Assembly (NCBI RefSeq): GCF_050587365.1 | Contig: NZ_JBOBFV010000002.1 | Span: 1,151,553-1,215,552, forward strand | Length of the DNA: 64,000 nt | Reading direction: 5' to 3' | Source: Plantibacter auratus | GTDB taxonomy: Bacteria; Actinomycetota; Actinomycetes; Actinomycetales; Microbacteriaceae | Shown: positions 42,226 through 50,024 of the stretch, piece by piece | Numbering within the stretch: the stretch's first letter is position 1 | How the letters are laid out: every line of letters begins with the position of its first letter | Notes under the pieces: generated by a model | Database searches by the model: none | Seen by the model: the letters and a program-made list of their open reading frames with translations, nothing else | Told to the model about the DNA's origin: nothing | Made by a program: the position numbers and the translations under genes

Positions 42226-42940
42226 TCGGTCCAGGGCCGGCGAGGCCGACGTACATCGAGCGGTGGAGCTCCGCGACGTGGTCGAAGGCGAGGCGACTCG
42301 CTGCTGCCGCATCGCCGACGCGGAGGGCGTCGACGAGCTGGGCGTGCTCCTCGTTCGACGCGCGCAGGTACTCGATCCGGTAGGGGATGAAGTAGGAGTA
42401 CAGCTCGCGGGACACGCGGTCATGGAGGTCGGCCGCGCCCGGCACGCCTGCCGACACCGCCAGCTCGGCGTGGAACGCAGCGTCGGCCTCGCGGAACCGG
42501 CTCCAGTCCGGCTCGGTCCGCATGGTCGCCACGAGGTCGTCGAGTCGACGCAGCGACGGCGCCTCCGGTGCAGCGGCAGCCCGCGCCGCCAGCCCGGCTT
42601 CGAGCGTCGCGCGCTGGTCGATGAGCGCGTGCACGTGGACGGCGTCCTCGCGGTAGGCGGCAATCTCGGGCACGGTGCCCACCGCGGGCGCATCCGCGAT
42701 GAACGTGCCGCCCGTGTTGCCCTGCCGGCGGACGACGACGCCCTCGTCGCTCAACGCCCGATACGCGCGCCGCACCGACATCTCACTGACCCCGAACGCT
42801 CGAGCCGCTTCCTCGGGTGCCGGGAGCCGTTGGCCGGGCACCAGCATCCCGAGCTCCAGCGCCAGCGAGATGCGTGCGCGGACGGTGTCGACGGCGGTCG
42901 TGCGGCGGATCGCTCCGAGCGAGGGCGAACCCAGATCCAT
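42200..42940 (-). CDS. GntR/FadR-family regulator
   Basis: The 246-residue protein has a GntR winged helix (residues ~18-85, with PAPEEAARAFGVSEMSVRRA and EGVVVRRQGNTGGTF) and an FCD effector-binding domain (~100-235, with DAAFHAELAVSAG and EEHAQLVDALR carrying the usual Asp/His metal ligands). It is the last gene of an operon with a permease and a nitrilase-type hydrolase and probably regulates it; a 23-bp palindrome lies upstream of the operon. Its ESAQSAL tail is encoded in a 59-bp repeat. The start at 42940 has GAGGGTG upstream. Confidence 0.9.
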   Translation of the reverse strand: MDLGSPSLGAIRRTTAVDTVRARISLALELGMLVPGQRLPAPEEAARAFGVSEMSVRRAYRALSDEGVVVRRQGNTGGTFIADAPAVGTVPEIAAYREDAVHVHALIDQRATLEAGLAARAAAAPEAPSLRRLDDLVATMRTEPDWSRFREADAAFHAELAVSAGVPGAADLHDRVSRELYSYFIPYRIEYLRASNEEHAQLVDALRVGDAAAASRLAFDHVAELHRSMYVGLAGPGPIESAQSAL

Positions 42941-42981
42941 GGCACCCTCGTCTCGTCGCCGATCGACTCCGCGACCCTGGT

Positions 42982-44448
42982 TCAGCCGGCCGTCGGTTGG
43001 TCGGCGGTCGCCTCGCTCACCGCGCCGTCCGGCTCGGCGTCCAGGGGGAACCGCTTCCCCAACACGATACCGATCAGCATGGCGACCACGGGGATGAGGG
43101 CGAGCACGACACTCACGGTGACGCTTCCGCCGGTGACGAGTGTGAAGTTCGACAGCACGAGCCACAGCGCGAACGCGAGTCCGACCACCGCGAGGATCGG
43201 GAACACCCGCGCACCCCACGTGCGACCGGGGACCAGCTCGGGTCGGCGCGCGAAGAACACGAGGACGGCGATCGAGGTCGTCAGCATGAGCAGCACCATC
43301 CCGACGGTCGCCACCCCGGCCATGGATCCGAAGACCCCGACGAGCGGGTCGAGGCCGGCGAGGGCGAGCCCGGCGAGGACGATGGCCGCCGTCACCGTCT
43401 GCACGATCGAGGAGGTCGACGGGGAGTGGTGTGCGGGGTGACGCCGGCCGAGGCGGGTGGGCAGCACCGACTTCTGCGCCAGCGTGAACTGATAGCGCGC
43501 GATGACGTTGTGGAAGGACAGCACGCACGCGAACAGGCTCGTGATGAGCAGCACCTGGACGACGTCGCGCATGATCGGGCCGAGGTAGGTCGTCGTCGTG
43601 TCGAGCAGGAGGTTGCCCTCGCCGGCGAGCGTCTGCTGGGCGACAGCGACGGCGTTCCCTGCGCCGACGCCCGTCACGAGCGCCCAGCAGGAGATGGCGT
43701 AGAACACGCCGATGATGACGACGGCCAGGTATGTGGCTCGCGGGATGGTGCGTTCCGGGTTGCGCGCCTCGTCCCGGAAGACCGCGGTCGCCTCGAACCC
43801 GATGAAGCCGGTGAGGGCGAAGAGCACGGCGACGCCGATCCCACCGGTGAAGATGTTGGCGGGGTCGAAGGTCTCGACCGCGATGCCGTCCGCGCCGCCG
43901 GTCGCGAAGATGACGACGTCGAGCACGACGACCACGAGGATCTCGAGCGTCAGCGCGATGCCCAGCACCTTCGCGCTCAGGTCGATGTGCCGGTAGCCGA
44001 GCACGGCCACGATCGCCATCGTCGCGAAGGAGTACAGCCACCAGGGCAGGCTCGGGCCGCCGAAGTACGTGACGAGGTCGTCGAGCGCCCACCCCATGTA
44101 GCCGTACACGCCCACTTGGATCGCGGTGTAGGCCACGAGTGCGGTGAAGGCGGAACCCAGACCGAGGCGCGAGCCGAGTCCGGCCGTCACATAGGAGAAG
44201 AACGCGCCGGCTTCGCGGACGAACGGCGTCATGGTGACGAAGCCGACGGAGAAGACGAGGAGGATCACGGCGGCGAGGGCGAAGCCGATCGGGGCTCCGG
44301 CGCCGTTCCCGGTGCCGATCGCGATGGGGACGTTGCCGCCGATCACGGTGAGTGGTGCGGCGGCGGCGATCACCATGAAGACGATGGAGCCGGTACCGAG
44401 CTGGCCGTCGAGGCGCTGACGCGGCTCGGCGATGGGGTTCACGGTCAT
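42982..44448 (-). CDS. APC-superfamily amino acid/polyamine permease
   Basis: The 488-residue protein has twelve predicted membrane helices. The first opens LGTGSIVFMVIAAAAPLTVI with the helix-1 consensus of APC transporters, and LFALTGFIGFEATAVFRDEA near residue 210 is the conserved helix-6 region with the substrate-binding Gly/Phe. It probably imports an amino acid or amine. It lies between the nitrilase-type amidohydrolase and the GntR regulator on one strand, so uptake and cleavage of the same compound is plausible. Confidence 0.9.
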   Translation of the reverse strand: MTVNPIAEPRQRLDGQLGTGSIVFMVIAAAAPLTVIGGNVPIAIGTGNGAGAPIGFALAAVILLVFSVGFVTMTPFVREAGAFFSYVTAGLGSRLGLGSAFTALVAYTAIQVGVYGYMGWALDDLVTYFGGPSLPWWLYSFATMAIVAVLGYRHIDLSAKVLGIALTLEILVVVVLDVVIFATGGADGIAVETFDPANIFTGGIGVAVLFALTGFIGFEATAVFRDEARNPERTIPRATYLAVVIIGVFYAISCWALVTGVGAGNAVAVAQQTLAGEGNLLLDTTTTYLGPIMRDVVQVLLITSLFACVLSFHNVIARYQFTLAQKSVLPTRLGRRHPAHHSPSTSSIVQTVTAAIVLAGLALAGLDPLVGVFGSMAGVATVGMVLLMLTTSIAVLVFFARRPELVPGRTWGARVFPILAVVGLAFALWLVLSNFTLVTGGSVTVSVVLALIPVVAMLIGIVLGKRFPLDAEPDGAVSEATADQPTAG

Positions 44449-44509
44449 GAGGTCACTTTCCAGGAGAGTCGGGGGACTCGGAGGGGGAGGGGAGGAAGGA
44501 CGGGATCCT

Positions 44510-45289
44510 TCAATACAGCTCGGCGCGGCGGTCGGCGAGGTAGGGGTTCTCCTGCCTGGCGCGCTTGGTGGCCTCGGGATCGATCGTGGCGATCATGAGA
44601 CCGACGGCGTCCCCGTCGAGCGCGTCGAGGACCACGCCGTCCGGGCCGACGATGCTGCTGCGGCCGACGTAGGTGAGGTCCCCTTCGGAGCCGACGCGGT
44701 TGACGTAGACGAGGTGGACCTGGTTCTCCCAGGCGCGCACCGGGATGAGCCGCTCGGCGATGTGCGCGTAGGGCTCCATCTGCGCGGTGGGGACGATCAC
44801 GACGTCGGCGCCGTCGAGGGCCGCGGCGCGGACGGTCTCGGGGAACTCGACGTCGTAACAGATGAGGACGGCGACGCGGACGCCGCCCAGGTCGACGGTC
44901 GGTGCGAGAGTGTCGCCGGCCACGAAGAGCTGTCGGTCGAGCTCGCCGAACAGGTGCGTCTTGCGGTACCGGAGCAGCTCCGTCCCGTCGGGACCGACGA
45001 GGACGAGGGCGTTCGCGACGGCTCCGCCGGGGAGCGGTTCGGGGAGTCCGGCGAGGATCGCGATCCCGGTCTCGCCGGCGATGGCGGCGACCCGGTCGAC
45101 CAGCTCCGGGGTGGCGAGCGGGGCGAGGCGGTCTCCGAGGTTGTAGCCGGTGATGAACATCTCGGGGGTGACGAGCAGATCCGCGCCGCGATCCGACGCC
45201 TGTCTGGCGGCGTCGGCGACGAGCGCGAGGTTCGCCTCGACGTCTCCAGGGACGCCGTGGTGCTGCAGTCCGGCGATGGTCAGGGTCAT
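44510..45289 (-). CDS. Carbon-nitrogen hydrolase (nitrilase superfamily)
   Basis: The 259-residue protein has the Glu-Lys-Cys triad: TPEMF (Glu~43), YRKTHLFG (Lys~110) and VLICYDVEFPE (Cys~144). Members cleave amides or nitriles. The size and the CYDxEFPE box fit the aliphatic-amidase or omega-amidase-like branch. It is the first gene of an operon with a permease and a GntR regulator, under a 23-bp palindrome. The start at 45289 has GAGGAG about 10 nt upstream. Confidence 0.9.
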   Translation of the reverse strand: MTLTIAGLQHHGVPGDVEANLALVADAARQASDRGADLLVTPEMFITGYNLGDRLAPLATPELVDRVAAIAGETGIAILAGLPEPLPGGAVANALVLVGPDGTELLRYRKTHLFGELDRQLFVAGDTLAPTVDLGGVRVAVLICYDVEFPETVRAAALDGADVVIVPTAQMEPYAHIAERLIPVRAWENQVHLVYVNRVGSEGDLTYVGRSSIVGPDGVVLDALDGDAVGLMIATIDPEATKRARQENPYLADRRAELY

Positions 45290-45331
45290 GGCGGTGGAGC
45301 TCCTCGGTGGGCGTGCGTCGATGCACTCAGT

Positions 45332-45354
45332 AAACAGCTCAAACTGAGCTGTTT
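45332..45354. promoter_or_regulatory. 23-bp palindromic operator
   Basis: A perfect inverted repeat, AAACAGCTCA-N3-TGAGCTGTTT, lies between the divergent amidohydrolase operon and the nitronate monooxygenase gene. It is AT-rich against the background. The GntR/FadR-type regulator of the operon is the likely binder. Confidence 0.7.
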
Positions 45355-45413
45355 GATGTCCATCATGTTTCGATCCGGTTTCGCCCGCAAGAGGGGCGGG
45401 ACATACTGGTGGC

Positions 45414-46469
45414 GTGCGTGCCCTTCCTGTCGACGTCCCGATCGTGCTCGGCCCCTTCGGAGGCCTGTCCTCCGTCGAACTCACCGCGACGGTGAGCGAG
45501 CTGGGCGGCCTCGGCTCCTTCGGTCTGTACGGCTACGACGTCGAGCGCATCGAGCGGACGGTCACGGCCCTCCGCGAGCGGACCGCGGCGCCCTTCGCCC
45601 TGAACCTGTGGCTGCCGCGTGGCGACGAGTCGTCGCCCGACGACTCCGAGGCGTCCTTCGCAGGAGCGGTCGAGGCGCTCCGACCCGTGTTCGACGAGTT
45701 GTCCCTCGAGCTGCCGGTGCGCCCGGCCCGGTACGTGCCGCCGTTCGACGAGCAGATCGAGGCGGTCCTGGAGGCGCGGCCCGCCGTGGTCAGCTTCGTC
45801 TTCGGGGTTCCGCCGCGGCCGGTGGTCGACGCGGCGCACGACCGGGGCATCGTCGTGGTCGGGACGGCGACCACGGTGGCCGAGGGACTCGCCCTGCAGG
45901 AGGGCGGGGTCGACGTGGTCGTCGGCACGGGCATGGAGGCCGGCGGCCACCGCGTCTCGTTCCTGCGAGCAGCCGAGGACTCCCTCGTCGGCCTGGTCGC
46001 CCTGATCCCGCAGCTCGTCGACGCTTTGGACGTTCCGGTGATCGCCGCCGGCGGCATCGCCGACCGACGTGGTGTCGCCGCCGCACGGGCACTCGGTGCC
46101 GCCGGCGTGCAGGTCGGGACCGCCTTCCTCCGCACGAGCGTCTCCGCGGCGACGGCCGAGCATCGCGCGGCCATCGTCTCGACGCCCGCCGACGGTACCG
46201 TCCTCACGCGCGCAATGAGTGGCAGGCTCGGCCGGGGTGTCCCGAACCGGGTCTTGCGCGAGATCGAGGCATCGGGGGTCGTCGCCCCGTTCCCGGTCCA
46301 GAACTGGCTGACCGGGCGGTTCCGCACCGTCGCCTCCGAGCGGGGCGTCGCGGACCTCCAGGGCTTCTGGGCAGGGCAGGCGTCACTGCTGACCCGCGAT
46401 CGGGCCGATGCCGAGTCCGTCTTCGCGGAACTCGCCGCGGGCCTGTCGGTCCCACCCAGGGCGCCCTGA
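45414..46469 (+). CDS. Nitronate monooxygenase (2-nitropropane dioxygenase family)
   Basis: The 351-residue FMN enzyme is a TIM barrel with PIVLGPFGGLSSVELTATVS at the start, GGVDVVVGTGMEAGGH around residues 162-177 (including the catalytic-type His), VPVIAAGGIADRRGVAAA and GAAGVQVGTAFLRT for FMN binding. It oxidises nitronates, or a related substrate, with oxygen. It is divergent from the amidohydrolase operon across a 23-bp palindrome. The GTG start has CATACT six bases upstream and no Shine-Dalgarno. Confidence 0.9.
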   Translation: MRALPVDVPIVLGPFGGLSSVELTATVSELGGLGSFGLYGYDVERIERTVTALRERTAAPFALNLWLPRGDESSPDDSEASFAGAVEALRPVFDELSLELPVRPARYVPPFDEQIEAVLEARPAVVSFVFGVPPRPVVDAAHDRGIVVVGTATTVAEGLALQEGGVDVVVGTGMEAGGHRVSFLRAAEDSLVGLVALIPQLVDALDVPVIAAGGIADRRGVAAARALGAAGVQVGTAFLRTSVSAATAEHRAAIVSTPADGTVLTRAMSGRLGRGVPNRVLREIEASGVVAPFPVQNWLTGRFRTVASERGVADLQGFWAGQASLLTRDRADAESVFAELAAGLSVPPRAP

Positions 46470-46539
46470 CCCCGGTCCGCGTCGCCCGCAGGACCGCGTA
46501 AGCTGGAGGGGACTTCCTGCAAGAGATGAGACGTTCACC

Positions 46540-47199
46540 GTGCCCAGCATTCCGTTCGACGGCGCCAAGCACGATCGGTACTGGATGGTCCCGATCCTGC
46601 GTGCGGTGATCGCGCTCGCCACGGCGGGGGTCGTCACCTTCACGCAGGGCCACTCCTCGCAGTTCGGCCTCGTGGTCTTCGGGGTCTTCACGCTGCTGTC
46701 CGGCGCGATCGTCGGCGCCTTCGCCTTCCCGAACTTCTCCGACACCGTGACGCGCGCGTTCTTCCTCGGCCAGGGCGTCATCGGCGTCGTGACCGGCGTC
46801 TTCTCGCTGCTCGTGAGCGGCGGCGGGCTGAGCATCTTCCTCTACGTCGTCACCCTGTGGGCGGCCCTCACTGGATTCCTCGAGCTGTACAGCGGGATCC
46901 GCTGGCGCGGACGCCTCGCCGCGGCGAAGGACTGGACCGCGGTCGGTGCCTTCACGGTGCTGCTCGCCATCGCGACGCTCCTCGTCCCGCCCGGACTCGA
47001 GCAGCGATTCGCCGCCCCGGGAGGTGTCGAGGGTGTCCTCCGTGCGGACATCGTCGTCGTCGGCCTCGTCGGAGCATACGCCGCGATCATCGGCGTCTAC
47101 CTCGTCATCGGCGGACTGTCGCTGCGGTGGGCGGGCAAGCGCCCGGTCACCGGCGCAGCCACCGACGACACCACCGGCACGGCTGGAGCCGCATCATGA
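46540..47199 (+). CDS. HdeD/DUF308-like membrane protein
   Basis: The 219-residue product has six hydrophobic helices in a repeating pattern (residues ~18-37, 42-62, 72-92, 100-118, 134-150, 172-195), like HdeD-family DUF308 proteins, which are linked to acid or membrane stress. The function is unknown here. The GTG start at 46540 gives a normal length, but its ribosome site is weak. Its stop overlaps the next gene's start in an ATGA junction. Confidence 0.75.
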   Translation: MPSIPFDGAKHDRYWMVPILRAVIALATAGVVTFTQGHSSQFGLVVFGVFTLLSGAIVGAFAFPNFSDTVTRAFFLGQGVIGVVTGVFSLLVSGGGLSIFLYVVTLWAALTGFLELYSGIRWRGRLAAAKDWTAVGAFTVLLAIATLLVPPGLEQRFAAPGGVEGVLRADIVVVGLVGAYAAIIGVYLVIGGLSLRWAGKRPVTGAATDDTTGTAGAAS

Positions 47200-47462
47200 G
47201 CAAGCCCAACCGCGACGACGTCCTGCGGCCGATCGAGCTCCTCGTGCTCTCGGGCGTCATGGGGGTCTTCACCGGCGTCGTCGTCCTGATGTCGACCCGC
47301 GAGATCGTCCTGTCGCTCATCGGCCTGGGCATCGCGTTCATCGCCTCGCTCGTCGTCCTCGCGATGCTGGCGCTCGCCGTGAAGCCCGACTTCCAGGAGA
47401 AGCTCGACCTCGACGAGCAGGACGGCGACGACAAGCGTCCGCCGCGCCCCTCCGGCCACTGA
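47196..47462 (+). CDS. Small two-helix membrane protein
   Basis: The 88-residue protein has two hydrophobic helices (about 14-34 and 38-62) and an acidic tail rich in Asp (DLDEQDGDDK). It is coupled to the HdeD-like gene (ATGA overlap) and probably acts with it. No family is recognised. Confidence 0.75.
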   Translation: MSKPNRDDVLRPIELLVLSGVMGVFTGVVVLMSTREIVLSLIGLGIAFIASLVVLAMLALAVKPDFQEKLDLDEQDGDDKRPPRPSGH

Positions 47463-47470
47463 CCGTCTCG

Positions 47471-47635
47471 TCCCTCCGGCCCTGGGCGCTCCCTCCGGTC
47501 CTTCGGCGTCTTGCCGGGTCCCGCGCGTTCCCTCCGGTCCCTGAGCGTTCCTTCCGGTCCCTGAGCTTGTCGAAGGGCGCACGCCGACAGGCTCGGTGAC
47601 CGGTCTCCCGTTCCCCGAGCCTGTCGATGGGCGAC
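47471..47635. repeat. REP-like and tandem repeat tract between convergent genes
   Basis: Between the small membrane gene and purB lies a non-coding tract. Imperfect units beginning TCCCTCCGG recur (from 47471, 47490, 47529 and 47549). They are followed by CCCTGAGCTTGTCGAAGGGC (47559 on), the REP-like sequence common in many bacteria. A further hairpin pairs CGACAGGCTCGG (47585-47596) with CCGAGCCTGTCG (47615-47626). It may double as a terminator for both flanking genes. Confidence 0.65.
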
Positions 47636-49018
47636 CTACGGCAGGTAGTCCACCAGGTCGTCGGAGAGCCCGAGGTACGTCGCCGGGGTGAGCTCGAGCA
47701 GGCGCTGCTTCGCGGCGTCGCCGATGTCGAGCTTGGAGACGAACTCGACGAGCTCCGCCTGCCCGAGACGCTTGCCGCGCGTGAGCTCCTTGAGGAGCGC
47801 GTAGGGGTCCTCGATGCTCGAGCGACCGGCGGTCACCTCGGCGCGGATGACCGTCTGGATGGCCTCCGCGAGCACCTCCCAGTTGTGGTCGAGGTCCGCG
47901 GCGAGCACGTCCTCCGCGAGGTCGATCTGTCCGAGGCCGCCGAGGATGTTGTCGAGGGCGAGCAGCGAGTGGCCGAACCCGACACCGATGTTGCGCTGGG
48001 CGCTCGAGTCGGTGAGGTCGCGCTGGAGTCGCGAGGTGACGAGGGTGGCGGCGAGGGAGTCGAGGATCGCGCTCGACAGCTCCAGGTTGGCCTCGGCGTT
48101 CTCGAAGCGGATCGGGTTGACCTTGTGCGGCATGGTCGACGAGCCGGTGGCGCCGGCGACCGGGATCTGCCGGAAGTAGCCGATGGAGATGTACGTCCAC
48201 ATGTCCGTGGCGAGGTTGTGCAGCACGCGGTTGGCGTGGGAGATCTTGCCGTAGAGCTCCGCCTGCCAGTCGTGCGACTCGATCTGCGTCGTCAGCGGGT
48301 TCCAGTCGAGGCCGAGTCCTTCGACGAACTCGCGCGAGATGGCGGGCCAGTCCGCATCGGGATCGGCGACGACATGGGCGGCGAAGGTGCCGGTCGCGCC
48401 GGAGAACTTGCCGAGGTACTCGTTCGCCTCGATCTGGAGGGCGATGCGCTCGAGTCGGTAGACGGTGACGGCGAGCTCGCGGCCCATCGTGGTGGGCGTC
48501 GCCGGCTGGCCGTGCGTGTGGGCGAGCATCGGGACGGCCCGGAAGTCGACGGCCTTGGTGCGCAGGGAGTCGAGGACGAGTCGCAGCTTCGGCAGCCAGA
48601 TGGCGCGGACGGCCTGCGACACGGTGAGCGCGTAGGAGAGGTTGTTGATGTCCTCGCTCGTGCAGGCGATGTGGGTGAGTTCGGCGATGCGGTCGAGACC
48701 GAGCTCGGACAGGCGGTGGCGCACGAGGTATTCGACGGCCTTCACATCGTGACGCGTGACGGCCTCCTTCTCGGCGAGCCAGTCGATGTCGGCCTGGCCG
48801 AAGTCGAGGTAGAGCGCGCGGAGCTGCTCGATCTCCGCCGGGGTGAGCGGGGAGGAGCCGAACATGGAGTGCTCGGTGAGGTAGACGAGCCACTCGACCT
48901 CGACCTGCACGCGGGCGCGGTTCAGGCCGGCCTCCGAGAGGTACTCTCCGAGCGCCGTCACGGCGGGGCGGTAGCGACCGTCGAGCGGGCTGAGCGGCTG
49001 GGCGGGGAATTCGGTCAT
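47636..49018 (-). CDS. purB: Adenylosuccinate lyase
   Basis: The 460-residue enzyme catalyses two steps of purine synthesis: SAICAR to AICAR, and adenylosuccinate to AMP. PLSPLDGRYRPAV opens the E. coli-type PurB, and the fumarase/aspartase signature GATGSSTMPHKVNP lies around residue 282. HTHGQPATPTTMG holds the catalytic His. Length and motifs are typical. It overlaps the stop of the phosphatase gene by 4 nt (start of purB inside the preceding gene), so the two are co-translated. Confidence 0.95.
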   Translation of the reverse strand: MTEFPAQPLSPLDGRYRPAVTALGEYLSEAGLNRARVQVEVEWLVYLTEHSMFGSSPLTPAEIEQLRALYLDFGQADIDWLAEKEAVTRHDVKAVEYLVRHRLSELGLDRIAELTHIACTSEDINNLSYALTVSQAVRAIWLPKLRLVLDSLRTKAVDFRAVPMLAHTHGQPATPTTMGRELAVTVYRLERIALQIEANEYLGKFSGATGTFAAHVVADPDADWPAISREFVEGLGLDWNPLTTQIESHDWQAELYGKISHANRVLHNLATDMWTYISIGYFRQIPVAGATGSSTMPHKVNPIRFENAEANLELSSAILDSLAATLVTSRLQRDLTDSSAQRNIGVGFGHSLLALDNILGGLGQIDLAEDVLAADLDHNWEVLAEAIQTVIRAEVTAGRSSIEDPYALLKELTRGKRLGQAELVEFVSKLDIGDAAKQRLLELTPATYLGLSDDLVDYLP

Positions 49019-49542
49019 GGGGTGGCTCCCTGGGTCAGTGCTGGTTCGAGCTGGTGGAAGAGGGATCTGCAGGCATGGTCGATCATGCCGAGGACGGTCT
49101 CGAACATCTGGGCGTCCGAGTAATAGGGGTCGGGTACGTCGCGGGTCCCGGAGGTGCTGTCGAAGCTCAGGAGCAGGTGCACCTTGGAGCGGTCGGCGTC
49201 GTTGCCCGCCCAGGCCCGCAGGATGCGTTCGTGACTGCGGTCGAGGGCGACGACGAGGTCGTAGCTGTCGAAGCGGTCGGGGTCGAACTGCTTGGCCCGG
49301 TGGGCGGTGGCGTCGTGGCCGTGCGCTCGCAGCGCGGTGACCGTGCGGTGGTCGGCGTGCTCGCCGACGTGCCAGTCGCCGGTGCCGGCGGAGGAGACCT
49401 CCACGACCCGCTCCAGCCCGGCGGCCGCGACGAGGTCGGTGAAGACGCTCTCGGCCATCGGGGATCGACAGATGTTGCCCGCGCAGACGAAGCACACGCG
49501 GAACGGGGTCGTGCCGGGGTCGGCCTCCCCGAGGGTGTTCAT
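49015..49542 (-). CDS. Low-molecular-weight protein tyrosine phosphatase
   Basis: The 175-residue protein has the P-loop CAGNICRSP (C-x5-R) preceded by FVC, and the general-acid Asp in VPDPYYSD near residue 138. The fold length fits actinobacterial LMW-PTPs, slightly extended at the N terminus (MNTLGEADPGTTPF). It likely dephosphorylates phosphotyrosine or phosphoarginine. It is the first gene of an operon with purB. CAGAAT ends six bases before the ATG (leaderless pattern). Confidence 0.9.
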   Translation of the reverse strand: MNTLGEADPGTTPFRVCFVCAGNICRSPMAESVFTDLVAAAGLERVVEVSSAGTGDWHVGEHADHRTVTALRAHGHDATAHRAKQFDPDRFDSYDLVVALDRSHERILRAWAGNDADRSKVHLLLSFDSTSGTRDVPDPYYSDAQMFETVLGMIDHACRSLFHQLEPALTQGATP

Positions 49543-49718
49543 GCGTCTATTCTGGCCGACCGCGCCCGAGCCGTCGAACCGTTCTCAGCTGACTCCGCTC
49601 CACAGCTCCACTCCGGTCAGCTTCCTCCACATCAGCACGGTGTGCCGTCGTGACCGCTCCGCCGGTTGGGCAGAGTCGAGCGTGATGCCGGCGGTGGGCG
49701 GGCGGAGGGCGAGGGGAC

Positions 49719-50024
49719 ATGGCGTTGGAGTACGACCCGTTGGCGATGGGCTTCCCGTCGCAGTCGACGGCAGAGGAGGTTGCCTCGATACTCGAGGGGC
49801 GCGCTCGATGTCTCGAGGACGTCCTGCTCGAACTGGAGCCGGAGATCCTCAGGTTCGCGCAAGCGCGCAGCGGTCTCGAGTGGGTCGGTCCAGCAGCCGT
49901 GCAGTTCTCCTGGTCCGCGGACGAACTGACCGCAGTGCTTCGTCAATCGGCCTCTGCACTCGATGAGGGACTCCGAAGCGCTCGTGGGGCGGCATCGTCG
50001 ATCGCCGACGGGAGTGGAAGATGA
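49719..50024 (+). CDS. WXG100-like protein
   Basis: The 101-residue protein is predicted to be two helices joined at a W-V-G turn (Trp55-Gly57, in GLEWVGPAA), as in ESAT-6/WXG100 proteins: the first helix ~17-48, the second ~60-95. WXG100 proteins are secreted by type VII systems or serve as partners of LXG-like toxins and effectors. No ESX genes are in the window. The ATG follows GAGGGGAC, and its stop overlaps the start of the hydrolase gene (ATGA). Confidence 0.65.
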   Translation: MALEYDPLAMGFPSQSTAEEVASILEGRARCLEDVLLELEPEILRFAQARSGLEWVGPAAVQFSWSADELTAVLRQSASALDEGLRSARGAASSIADGSGR

